Positions 47,731 through 59,600 of a stretch of DNA of 64,000 nucleotides are shown one piece after another. Under the pieces are notes generated by a model. It was not told the DNA's origin. It was given only the letters and a program-made list of their open reading frames with translations, and did not search any database. The position numbers and the translations under genes were made by a program. Each line of letters opens with the position of its first letter. Position 1 is the stretch's first letter. Source of the stretch: Punica granatum (Eukaryota > Streptophyta > Magnoliopsida > Myrtales > Lythraceae); the NCBI RefSeq assembly GCF_007655135.1, contig NW_022204303.1, forward strand, positions 1-64,000, read 5' to 3'.

Positions 47731-50100
47731 CGAGTCTCCCGACTCCCTTTGCCACTTCTCCGACTCTTTCCCGCATCCCGGGGCTAGGTATAATCACTCC
47801 CGACTCAGAGAAGTTAGGACTCTTACGTTTTCTTTGCGTTTGTTGGGCGATAAGGCGGTCCATGACCGATTCACATGCAAGTTTATGTTTTTATGTGTTT
47901 TTACATCGTATTATGCATGTCTTCATCGTATATAGTGCTAGCATGTCGGGAAATAGCTTGAATCGGAGTCGAGGAGATATCGTTGGCTCGGGCGAACCAA
48001 GGGAGCCTCTCGGCCTTACCCTAAGGGAGGTGGCCGAGAGCCCCTCTTGGCTTCCTCGTGCCATGGATGGCCTCCTTTCCCCGACTCAAGTCATTTCCCG
48101 AGTTTTTACATTTTTTGCTTCCCATGAGTCGGTATCGTTTTATCGATTCCTCTAAATATCGTGCTTGTGCTTGTTTGCATGTTTAATTGCGTTCCTAAGA
48201 TCATGGCGGCACCGGCTATGTAAAAATGCATGTTGTCATCGTGTTTGATGTTTTATGCATGCAAGAAACGGTCAAAACCGATTCTTGGAATTGATTGTAA
48301 TAACAATTTTCATTTAATCGTTGGCTTCACGTTAATTCGTATGTTAGATGCGTTAGTATCGAACAATCGTTCCATTGATCCATAACAATTGAGGTTTGAG
48401 GTCTCAATCATTAAAACACTCCACGAACGGGAAATGGGACGTGTCATTCGGTTAATTAAATCACTTGGATTAAATAATTGGACAAATTAAATATTAATTC
48501 GTAAACGCATCGATGGTTCATGGAGCGGCGAGAATGCCATTTTCCATTAAAAACCCACAATTTCAAAACATCGAGACGCGTAACACGAATAGAATCAACG
48601 TCTAACGAATACTCGCGTGCTACGACTCGAGTCCGGGCCCGATTTGAGGCGGCTCAAGTCGAAACGCGCGAGTCCTCCTTAGACTCCTTCGTGTCACACG
48701 ATCTTCAATTCACACACGAACATCACACGTTTTACTATCCAAGGGCATAATCGTCATTCCGTGATTCACCGATACCCTAGGCGTTAGGGGGTTGGAAACA
48801 CCTTGATTTACGAATGGAAAAGGGCAACCCCTTCGGGTGCGAGTTTCATTCGCGCGACCCATTTCGTTCATTTTCGGTGTTTCTTTCTTCCTATCATAGA
48901 TTCGGTGGGGAGCATTTTACTTCAGCTACAAAACACGAGAAACCGGACTAATCATACATTTGGCCTAATCAAACACTAGATAATGGATAGGCGGAATGAT
49001 AGATTCCAATCTAGAGTCAAAACACGAGTTTGGCTAATTCAGTGAAACCGCAGTGACACTTAACTGAATAAGAGTCATAAAACAAACACACACATGTAAT
49101 CGGCTTAGAACCTTATCCTAGCCCGCCCTCTATGTTTGCCTAGGTTAGATGCATTGTTTGCCAATCAACCACGGGTAATAACTGATTAAATCACGTACAT
49201 TCGACTTAATACACCACTTGTCTGTATTCACCGACAATTGTCAGTTGCTTTCTATATCGTGTCAGTTACATCAGTTTTCTTCCGTTTTATTCTTGCTTTT
49301 GATTATTTATTGCGGTTCGGGCCCGAACCCATAAGTCACGTGTTGCATGGGGTCCAACGCCCCAAATCACCGAACACGAGGTCCAACGCCTCTTAACTCG
49401 CCGAGCGCGTGCAACCCGAGTGCGGAATGGGATCTAGCCTCGATTCACCGTCACACTCCGAATACGGCCTATGTGGAAGGCGGATTTGGATTGAGCGCGT
49501 GAAACGTGTTTAGATATCACCCGGGAGCTCGATCGATCCAACGGTTACAGTGGAAACAAGTCGTTTTTCTGCAAACCGACGGTTCGATCGGACCCGACCC
49601 CCGGCTCTTTGAGCCCGCGTTGCCTTAATTTATTTATCGGTTATTCAAAATACACGGTGAACAGGAGCGGAATATTGGCCCCATGCAAACCGATCGGGAT
49701 CCATTTACTTATTCGGTTATACTTTGTAATTGTTCGAGAGAACATTGTGAGGATTCTATTTGTATGTTCATTCATCTCCTTGTAAGGATCCCCGATCGGT
49801 GAGCGAGAGGTCCGAGTGCTGGATCGGTTAAGTTGGTCTATCGCCACCAAAGGGTGAGTAAGCTTGGATACTCGTGGTTTCGGTTCACGCAGGGAATCAA
49901 CCATCACGGTTCGATGAACTGTAACGCTAAGATAGTGAACCGACTCCTCGATGCACAAGCCTACTCATCTTTCGGACTCTTGGTCCAACTTGATCAATTC
50001 ATCGAATTTACGGTGTCAAAACGGGCGAGTCGAGCGCAACTCTAACTCACGCGGTAAATAAACAAAATGGCAAGCCTAGCAAACTAGAGTACCGAGAGGG

Positions 50101-50123
50101 CGTGCGGGATATAGGCCCGCACG
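50101..50123 (+). promoter_or_regulatory. conserved LTR stem-loop, copy in LTR A
   Basis: Perfect 8-bp stem with ATATAGG loop, about 245 nt before the LTR end. The second hairpin has loop CTCG (near 50223-50236). Confidence 0.6.
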
Positions 50124-50370
50124 TAATAGAACCCCCGAATTCGGAATTTTCGGTTCCGTACGACCATTGCCTTAGCATTTAGGTGTACCCCGTACCCCTA
50201 GACCCGGGTAACTTGCCGGCCCTCGACCCTCGGGTCGTAAAATGGCAAGTGGCGACTCATTCTCACGTGCGTCCGTCGCGCGTCCCCGGGAAGGTGGACA
50301 CTCCCAAGCCGCGTTTGCTTAGGCGCGCGCATGCGTGCCCCGACGAGATGAAATTCGGGTGCGCACAGCT

Positions 50371-50388
50371 TGGCGACTCCACTGGGGA
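50371..50388 (+). promoter_or_regulatory. primer-binding site of element A
   Basis: TGGCGACTCCACTGGGGA lies three bases after the LTR's terminal CA. From memory, this matches the tRNA-Arg type site of Ogre-like elements; a tRNA comparison would settle it. Confidence 0.7.
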
Positions 50389-52070
50389 TCATTTAGAGGG
50401 TTCGGGCTCAATCCCGTTTGCTTGCTTGCTTGTCTATTTACTGCTTTCCGTCGTTTACCGCTTATCTACTTACGCACATTTATTTCATGCATGCATTGCA
50501 TATCATGCTAGCTTTAGGTACCTCGTCCGAAATCCCACGGGCGCCAAAGTAGGAAGCTATGTTAGTCAGAGGTTCCGAGTAAGGGAACGGATCGAGTCGG
50601 CTATGCCACCGAACCGGCCCCCAAAGATCCTCGCTCGATTTCAAGGAATTCACACCCTTGAGTCGGGAGCCCCCATCCATAGATAGCACGGTCCCTGTAG
50701 CACCAAACCATGCATCGTGCTATGCCTCCATGCAAGCCTTCAACCCGACGCCGACAACAGTCCATCGAGTCGGCCTGCGTGCCACTTGAGTCTTTTCCAT
50801 TTCAAGAGCGATGTACATGTAATTTCTATTAAGCCGTGGGCATTTACTCTCTTCGCACACATGCATCATGCAATTTTCAAAAAAATAGGATGTCATTCAT
50901 GTTGACGAGTCCTAAGCGGATTTTCCTGTCGTCTTGGTAAGGGACGCCTCGCTCGGCCTCCTGCCCGCGCCTCGGCAGAGTCCACCAGAACACAAGAACC
51001 TCACCGACTCGCCACGAAATGCAGATGGCGTATACTCTGGGACAGCATGATCGACCTCATCAACACTAGGTTCGATCACCGAGAGGTCGCTGAGAAACGA
51101 AGAACTCGCCGGCCAACCACCTCAGAGGGAGCTCTCCCAAACTCGTGCCAAGATGCAGAGATGCTGTCAGGAGCTCGCTTGAGCGAACGCCGCCCTGGAG
51201 AGGTCTAGGAAAGGGCCTCATGAAGACCCACACATGCACTCTAGGATAGATATCTCCGCAAGGCCCTCGCCTAGACCCGGTGCTTTCCAAGGCGGCGCTC
51301 GCTCAAACCCCGAGTGTGGTGGCAAATCAGCTTAAGGCTCTATTTTACAAAATTTGCATTGTACTTTGAACCTTTCGAGTCAATGTGAACGACAACATTA
51401 GCTTTTGAAAACTCACGCATTGCACGCATCCTATTTATTTACTATTTTACACGAGAATTAACACTACCACACGGTAGACAAAGTTGTGACCGCCTTTGCA
51501 GGTGGATCTCTCGTGGTCCTCACCCTTCCTCCACGGCGAGACGATCAGTAGCTCAAGGGCCAACCATCTAAGCAACACTAACTCCCCATTAATCCCGCGC
51601 AATCGATTACGTCATTGCATGGTTGAGCACACGTCCCTCGATGCTACAAGTGCTTCCACCAGCACAACAGTGTGCCCTTTCCGCGTCGTGCGAGCACACC
51701 CCTACCTTGCCCATGCACGCATCCTCGACACACCTTGTGCATGTCCCTCAGCGCGCTCGCACGACGCCTACCAGGCTAGTTCAATCCCCTAAGCCCTTAC
51801 GCTGAAATCGCGAATATAGTTTGCTCCTTCATTGTTTTCTTTCCCATTGTAGAAAATTCTACACAAGAAGACAGCATGAATACTGATCGACCACAATTGA
51901 GACAACAAACGTCTTACATCCATCCAGCTCCTTGGGATTTCAACACTAAGTCCTCATCCCTGCTCCACAAAGCAAGACCGCAAGCAAATCAGCGTCACCG
52001 CATTGCAGCGCCTCACGCTATTCCTCAGCATTGACCTTTGCTTTCGCATTTTTTGCACTTTCCTATCAAC
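50389..52070 (+). other. element A leader region, no recognisable gene
   Basis: No ORF with a known domain was seen. The longest frame (to 50686) begins inside the LTR and shows no Gag motif. An acceptor-like CCTTTGCAG/GTGG lies at about 51494-51502. A gag remnant too decayed to see cannot be excluded. Confidence 0.5.
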
Positions 52071-52074
52071 CCCG

Positions 52075-52570
52075 CATTTACTGCATGGGGCTTCGGCCTC
52101 GCATCGGGCTCCGGCCCTGCATCGGGCTCCGGCCCTGCATCGGGCTCCGGCCCCGCATTTACTACAACGGGCTTCGGCCCCGCATTGGGCTCCGGCCCCG
52201 CATTTACTGCATCGGGCTTCGGCCCCGCATCGGGCTCCGGCCCTGCATCGGGCTCCGGCTCTGCATCGGGCTCAGGCCCCGCATTTACTGCATCGGGCTT
52301 CGGCCCCGCATCGGGCTCCGACCCCGCATTTACTGCATCGGGTTTCGGCCTCGCATCGGGCTCCGACCCTGCATCGGGCTCCGGCCCCGCGTTTACCGCA
52401 TTAGGCTTCGTCCTCGCATCGAGCTCCGGCCCTGCATTTACTGCATTGGGCTTCGGCCCCACATCGGGCTCCGGCTCTACTTTTGGGCTTCGGCCCCTCA
52501 TCAGGCCTCGGTCCTACATTTACTGCTTTTGGGTTTCGGCCCCGCATTTACTGCTTTCAGGTTTTGACAC
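52075..52570. repeat. tandem array of cUNCGg tetraloop hairpins in element A
   Basis: Repeats of about 12-30 bp are built from GGGCTTCGGCCC, GGGCTCCGGCCC and CGCATTTACTGCAT. The first two are perfect 4-bp stems closing TTCG or TCCG loops with a C-G pair, the classical extra-stable RNA tetraloop class. Both strands show long repeat ORFs (158-239 codons), which are artefacts. Confidence 0.85.
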
Positions 52571-54177
52571 CTCGCATTTACTGCTTTCAGGTTCATCTGA
52601 AATCCAAAAATCGACTTGGATTCAAATTCATCCAAGCGATACTCCGAGGAGCAAGTCTAATCCTTCAACTGCAAAAGATCACAAGCAACAGCTCCGGCGA
52701 ACAGAGCATGGCCCTGCCCACCCGCCGCGAAAGTCACTAGCACGGTCACATCTCTGACCGGAGAATGATCCCTGCCCACCCTCCGCTGTGGCCATCAACC
52801 AGCCACTGGGGCAACATGCACTCTTCCCTAAACTCTCTTTTACATTTATTTATATGCATTCCAAAACGAGCTCCCGGCATGAACGAACCCTTCACGGGTG
52901 CACTAGGACAACCCCGAAGACGCCCTGTTGGTTCTGTCGGAATTGTTCGATTCGTCTGTCCTCATGGGATCCGGCTCCTCGAGCCTCCCCTAGGACGGCT
53001 GCGCATGCCAACCCGTAATCGGGGAAAGTACACCTATGTGGCCCCTAGCCACGGTCTGCCCACTCCAGGGTGGCGATGACTAGATCTCGGAATTGAGTGT
53101 CCTCCACGCACGGCACCCCATGGATCGTACGTTGGACAAGGGGATTTTCCTATGGGTCCACTCCACATTTCTTACCACATATTCCACCGATCAATCACCT
53201 AATACATCGTCTTCTTTGTCATCTCTCACAGGGACATGCCGATCATAGGCAAAGAACGATACACGGGTTCACATCTCCTTGAGAATTCCTCTCGGACCCT
53301 TCCCTCATACTTCGACGAGGGAGGTTTCCGACGAATATGTACCCCCCACGAAGCCGAAGACAGAGACAATCGAACAAACCGTTCAACCTCGACGAGTGCA
53401 TCTCCACCGAGATCGAGCGACACCCCGGGGCAAATTGGGCCTTCCCCACTACACACTTATGACCGACAACATGCAACGACAAGTCCCGGGGTAGGACACA
53501 TTCGGCTTCAAGAGTGCCTATCATCCAAAGGGCACCCTCCACGGGGGCGACAATGCACAATTGGGAGCGGCGATCGCACCAGACGCCCGACACAAATCAC
53601 AAAGACCGGGGCATCCCCGTCCAACATTCACGCGGAGGCAACCTTGGTCACCCACACTCCTGGGGCAATTTTGTTTTCGTTTTAGACAATAGGGGAAAGG
53701 ACTTGTAAAGTTTGCAAGGAAAAAGACACGAAGTTCGACTTTCGAGTGCATAAGAATCAGACTTCTGAGAAAACCAGCCATCACAAAATTGGGCTAGGAC
53801 AACGAAGTACATCAGGTCTCCACGGGGCTAAGCAAACGAAAGTAGCCTCGGTGATGCAAAGTCGAGGAGTTTCAAACGAATACAAGGGGCACAATACAGA
53901 CCCCAGCTGCAAGAAAAAATAGAGCGAAAAGAAGCGGGAAAAACCCGCCAATGAAGAGAGAGAGAAAAGATGCGGGAAAAACCCGCCAATGAACAAAACA
54001 AGGCACCGCCGAGATATAAAACTCCGGCACCGCCAATTTGAAGAAGAAATCAACAAACCCCGACAAAAAGGGGGAGCAGCAGACGCAACTCCTCGACGGA
54101 GACAGAACGTAACGCACTTGGAAGTTGAATCCTTCGAACCCTTCCCCCTTGCAAACTCGTGAGACAAAAGAATCAAG
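52571..54177 (+). other. element A internal region, non-coding as far as seen
   Basis: No recognisable coding motif. Several overlapping ORFs under 150 codons occur on both strands (for example 53236-53685) without family features. From about 53780 the sequence becomes purine-rich and leads into the 3' UTR modules. Confidence 0.45.
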
Positions 54178-54345
54178 CCCGCTAGGTCGAAAACCCCTCG
54201 GGGCGACCTAGGCAAAAACTAGGGCAGGAGAGAGGCACGATTGAAAATCCCGAGGCGGGCGGTCGTGGCAAAAGGAGAGCTCATCCCCTTTAGGTTGAGA
54301 GGTACGGCCCCGAGGCGGGTGATCGTAGCAAAAGGAGAATAAAAT
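54178..54345 (+). repeat. 3' UTR modules shared with element E
   Basis: CGCTAGGTCGAAAACCCCTC begins one module, which closes GACCTAGGCAAAA. Two G-rich GGTCGTGGCAAAAGG / GATCGTAGCAAAAGG tails follow. They match 4272-4480 in order. Confidence 0.75.
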
Positions 54346-55141
54346 GAGAGATAAACAAAACAGTCACCTTGGGCCTTCGCACACTGCGCGGACCAGGGAA
54401 CCCCAAGGGAAATGACCAGGTTATCTACTCCAACACGATCCCCGATCGGCTCTTCTACCGAACTCAACCGTCCAAGGCGAATTCTTCTTCAAGCACAGCG
54501 GGCGACCAAGCACGCAATCCAAACAGCCAACACCAACCGAAGGACGGAAGAGAAGGGGGTACATCTCACGGCAAGCGTGAACTCGTGTATCCTTTTAGCC
54601 TTGGGCAACGTGCTCCCCAAGCTTTCTCTTTTCTCTTTGTCATTGCACAACCCCAAAATGGGTCACAGCCACCCTTCAATCGGCTACCACAAAGCCAAAA
54701 TCTTAGACATTTCTTTCCGGGAGTCTAGTTATAACACTCTGGAAATGACTAGATCGAGGTCTGACCAAATTTGAACAAAAATTCCCCATGCGGGTTACAA
54801 ATGCAGCTGCCCTACGACACCCTGATGAGAAGGGTCCTAAGTTCACAGGCGCGTCGAACAACCGATAGAGCCGCTTGGGCACCTTTGAGAACGTCTCGAT
54901 ATGCCCATGTAAGGCCAACAGGAGTCCTGGAGGCCTCGTATCGGGGCCTCTGAAAGCGAGACCCCCATTCACATCACCAAATCAAAACTCTCCACAGGTC
55001 GCCCAGGCGACTCGAAACGGAAGAGCATGCGTCACAAACACTTTTACCTGTGCTTACAAATCGCTAGTAATCCCATGACTTGATAATGATGTTAGGATCA
55101 CAGATGCCAAGCAGCTAGAACCATGGCAGGCGTTGATTCCC
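54346..55141 (+). other. element A 3' UTR, non-coding
   Basis: No repeats or coding motifs recognised. Confidence 0.45.
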
Positions 55142-56395
55142 GGTCTCACGGGGGCCAAGTCCCACCACCACTCTTATGTAGGGCCAAGTCCCATCATCTT
55201 CACTTTCATGCAGGGCCAAGTCCCATCATCATTTTTCTGCAGGGCCGAGCCCCATCTTTACTTTTATGCAGGGCCGAGTCCCGTCTTCACTTTCATGCAG
55301 GGCCAAGTCCCGTCATCACTTTTCTGCAGGGCCGAGTCCCGTCTTCACTTTTATGTAGGGCCAAGTCCCATCTTTACTTTTATGCAGGGCCGAGTCCCGT
55401 CTTCACTTTTATGCAGGGCCGAGTCCCATCATCTTCACTTTCATGCAGGGCCAAGTCCCATCATCATTTTTTCTGCAGGGCCGAGCCCCATCTTTACTTT
55501 TACGCAGGGCCGAGTCCCGTCTTCACTTTCATGCAGGGCCAAGTCCCGTCATCATTTTTCTGCAGGGCCGAGCCCCATCTTTACTTTTATGCAGGGCCGA
55601 GTCCCGTCTTCACTTTCATGCAGGGCCAAGTCCCGTCATCATTTTTCTGCAGGGCCGAGCCCCATCTTTACTTTTATGCAGGGCCGAGTCCCGTCTTCAC
55701 TTTCATGCAGGGCCAAGTCCCGTCATCACTTTTCTGCAGGGCCGAGTCCCGTCTTCACTTTCATGCAGGGCCAAGTCCCGTCATCACTTTTCTGCAGGGC
55801 CGAGTCCCATCTTCACTTTTATGCAGGGCCGAGTCCCATCTTCACTTTTCTGCAGGGCCGAGCCCCATCTTTACTTTTATGTAGGGCCAAGTCCCATCTT
55901 TACTTTTATGCAGGGCCGAGTCCCGTCTTCACTTTTATGCAGGGCCGAGTCCCGTCTTCACTTTCATGCAGGGCCAAGCCCGTCATCACTTTTCTGCAGG
56001 GCCGAGTCCCGTCTTCACTTTTATGCAGGGCCAAGTCCCATCATTACTCTTCTGCAGGGCCGAGCCCCATCTTTACTTTTATGTAGGGCCGAGTCCCATC
56101 TTTGCTTTTATGCAGGGCCAAGTCCCACCACCACTCTTATGTAGGGCCAAGTCCCACCATCTTCACTTTCATGCAGGGCCAAGTCCCATCATCATTTTCT
56201 GCAGGGACGAGTCCCGTCATCACTATTCTGCAGGGCCGAGTCCCGTCTTTACTTTTCTATAGGGCCGAGTCCCATCTTTGCTTTTATGCAGGGCCAAGTC
56301 CCATCATTACTTTACTGCAGGGCCGAGTCCCGTCTTCACCCTTTGCAGGGCCGAGTCCTGTCTTTACTTTGCTGCATGGGCCCATAAGCCCGTGT
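55142..56395. repeat. 29-bp tandem array in element A 3' UTR (about 43 units)
   Basis: The unit is GCAGGGCCGAGTCCCGTCTT followed by CACTTTCAT, with variants GGGCCAAGTCCC, TTTTCT and TTTTAT, and some units 3 bp longer. Reading frames stay open across it, giving ORFs of up to 317 codons that cover the same units in three frames; these are not genes. It takes the position of the 49-bp array of element E but is unrelated in sequence. Confidence 0.9.
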
Positions 56396-56699
56396 TCTTA
56401 CCTCCCTGTACCGCACGGACCCATAAACCCGTGTCTCTACTTTTCGTAAACTTACAATTTACTGCTTTTCGGACTTCGTGTCCACGGACTTCGCGTCCAT
56501 TTTACTGCTTTCCGCGGGCTTCGGCCCTTCACCTACTACTTCACATCCTCCAAATCCCACTCATGCTACTATCTCATGACAGGAGGGGCAAACTACCACG
56601 GAGAACAACGACAGAAGCGGTCGCCGGGACCAAAAAGGGTGCCTCTCATGATCTTGGGCTACATCCTCTAACCGAGCATGCAACCAAAGAGGGGCAAGC
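56396..56699 (+). other. element A 3' UTR end with hairpins and polypurine tract
   Basis: It contains GGACTTCGTGTCC, GGACTTCGCGTCC and GGGCTTCGGCCC (about 56468-56527), each able to form a small hairpin. It ends with the polypurine tract AAAGAGGGGCAAGC at 56686-56699, next to the 3' LTR. Confidence 0.7.
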
Positions 56700-59600
56700 T
56701 GTCAGCACCCTATTTTGGCCCACCGGCTTCCCACACGAGGATTTCCGACCGAGGCCCGGGACACTATTCATCACCCGGCAATCAGAGACAAGTAGGCGAG
56801 CATGGGGTCATGAGCAATAGGAGAAGAGCACGGTCTACTGAGAAAAGCGGAGGAAAGCCATCGGAAGAACGAACGAACAAGGAATCCCCGAAACGACGGA
56901 GCTGACACTGTGACACTATTCATCATCGAGTCACCGAAGCACCGAAAGGTGCCCAATATGGGACTCCAAAAATCCCTCTCAGTGCCAAAGTGTCCAATGA
57001 CACGTCCGGGCGCATTTCCAGGGCATCCTGCTTAAGCCGGGACACCCCGATCCCCCACGGACGCCTTTTCTGACAGAGCTCCCGGGGTTCGCCCCACTAA
57101 CAAGCAAACGGCCCCTCAAAACGGGCTTACAGGCATCCAGGGACCACCAGGGCCGGGGAACAAGCTTCAGACAACCTTCCGGAACTCGACTCGGTCTCCC
57201 GAGCTACGTTTCAGTGGGCACGAACGTCTCCCGGCGAACCTTCGGGGCATTTCCACGGAAAACAGAGATCGCAACGATTTCTGGGCACCTCACAACGATC
57301 CCCGAGCACCTCAAGACATTCAGGGCACACTGAGAAAACCCCGGTCAAAGTCCCTAGGTCTTCCTGGGCCAACGGTCCTCGACCGAGGACGACGAGCCAA
57401 CAATCACTCACGGGGCAAAAGGATCGCCAAAGCAAATGCAAGGATGCACAAAGGTCAATCGGGGGTCGAGAAGCACTAAACTCCGCTCCGAACGTCCGAA
57501 CAGGGCAAAACCGACTCTCGAGGCGCCGAGTCGTCCGAACGTTCGCTCACACGACGCATGGCGATATTAGGCTCATTCAAATCCTCGTCGTTCAAGCATT
57601 CCAAATCTACAAATTAATTGGACATCGGAGATCGGATGCAAGCTCAATCAAGTTTCAAGCATTTTCCGGCTTTTCTCTCAATCGAACGGGACCCACAGCT
57701 CAGCCAAGCCGAGCCATCAAGCCACGGCTCAACCCCAAGCCGCGGCTCAAACCCTCGGCTCCGACATGACAGCCCCAAGCCGCGGCTAATTCCCTAAGCC
57801 GCGGCTCAATTCGGTGGCTCCAAGCTTCAAGAAGCTCCCCCCTCCACACATTTCAAATCCTTCTTACACCCATCACTTCCTATCACTTCCCCATCACCTC
57901 CCATCAACTTTCCTTCTCTTCCTTTCCCCACACTCAACAAGACAACTTCCCCACCCTAATCTTCCCTCCAAAATTCGGAACCCCTAAGCTCCCCCCTCTA
58001 ATTACACTTAAACTCACTAATTTGGCTCATTAAGGCATCCTATAAGTGCCTAATTGCAAGACACTTTAATGACAACTCCTCTTGCACTCTCTCTCTAGTA
58101 TTTCTCACTCAAACAAATGCTCTCAACCTCCCAAGAACTTCAGCAAAATCGCAGCAAGCAAGAACCACCCAAAAACCAAGCAAAACACTCAAGACTTAAG
58201 TCGGAATCCATCCCGACTTAAATCCAAACTTCACCAAACTTCATATCCTACATGTTTTCGACCCCCTCTATCCATTTCCGAGCTTAGATTTCAAGTTTGA
58301 AGCCTCTAAGTTAGAGAATCAGCTCAGTACAGAACCGAGCACAGTTTTGGCCCAGCCGGGTCAAAACTTCCAACCCTGTTCTCTCACCTTCTCGAGTCGG
58401 TCTGAAGTTTCAAAACCCATCAAACACCTCCGGGGTTCGTTAGGAGTCGGGAGCCACCGACCTTGCTCAAAAATTCCATCGGAATCCACCGTTATGAATT
58501 CCGACCCGAAAACTGCTCAGTCGGGCCGGCGTTTCTGACTGTCTGTTCGGTTTTCTTGCAGATCGGGTCGATCCGTGACCCTTTTCGATGAACGACCACT
58601 TCTACCACCTCCAGGGGTCAGTTAGGAGTCAGGAGACGTTGGCCTTGCTCAAACATTCCATCGGAATCCATCGTTATGAATTCCGACCCGAAAACTGCCC
58701 AGTCGGGCCAGTTTCCAGACGTGCTCTGTTTTGGGTGATTTTTGCAGGACTGTACGGGTCGACCCGACAACTGTGGGAACAAACGACCACCACGGTCACC
58801 TAGAGGAGTCCCTTGGCTATCCAATGCCACCGACCTTGCACCAAAAGACCACCGGGAGCCTCTCGTAGAGTCGTTTCTTCATCGGGTGCCAGTCGGGTTT
58901 GTTCCTCTGGTCGTCTTTTCTAACCCGAACTTTGCAGGAGCATACAGGTCAGATCGGGTTGAATCTCACTACGAGCCACCTATCACCGTGATCCTCAATC
59001 AGTTAGGAGTCCAATGCCACAAACCTTGCAGCAAAATACCACCGGGAGCCTCCGGGACAGCCATTTCTTTCCGATCTGCGCAGTCGGGTCAGTTCCGCCC
59101 AGTTGGTTCTGTTTTCTGCTAGCTAACCCGACTTTGTTTTTGATTTCCAGAAAATCTACCGCTCCGTTTGTTTTTAAAGTCGTGATTTAAGATTTTAACT
59201 TTAACTTTAACTCAAAACACTACACAACAAAACACACATTTCAAAAGTGAAATTGGTGACCCCATATATTATTAAAATACAATCTCATTATAATTAATTA
59301 TCTCTACCTTCCATTCATTTTATATTTTAAAAGTCAAACTGGTGGGCCCCATATATTTTTGTCTTCTTCTACAATCACAATCACAATCACAAATTCGTGA
59401 CTTTAACTCCGAAAACAAACGCATTGTACATGTCCAATCCTCATGAAACCACCGCAGGCATGCTCCTCAGTCAGTTAGGAGTCCAATGCCACCGACCTCA
59501 CATCAAAAGACCACCGGGAGCCTCCTATGGACCCATTTCTTCATCGCGTGCCAGTCGGGTCTGTCTTTTCATTACTGACCCTACTTCGTTTTTGATTTCC

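Larger units (their letters stand above)
44892..50367 (+). mobile_element. 5' LTR of element A, 5476 bp
   Basis: TGTCAGCACCCTATTTTGG to GGTGCGCACA. TATA-like TATAAG at 46234-46239, followed by a CT-rich leader. From about 46620 to 47730 it holds six diverged units of about 190 bp, each with GTTAGGAGTC-like and GTCGGGTC-like parts and ending near an acceptor-like pyrimidine-AG. A CCCG/CGGG stem followed by CTAG/GTATAA is at 47770-47792. The last 2 kb resembles LTR1-3. It contains a 20-bp duplication near 47478-47510 absent from the 3' LTR. Confidence 0.85.

Noticed and set aside
50371..50388. A tRNA gene fragment
   Set aside because: Only the 18-nt primer complement is present, at the position expected next to the LTR end; there is no cloverleaf.
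52025..52757. ORFs of 158-239 codons on both strands
   Set aside because: Low-complexity products of the tetraloop hairpin array, open in several frames on both strands.
55123..56144. ORFs of 233-317 codons in three overlapping frames
   Set aside because: They read the same 29-bp array in each frame with no start context or domain. Openness comes from the lack of stop codons in the unit.
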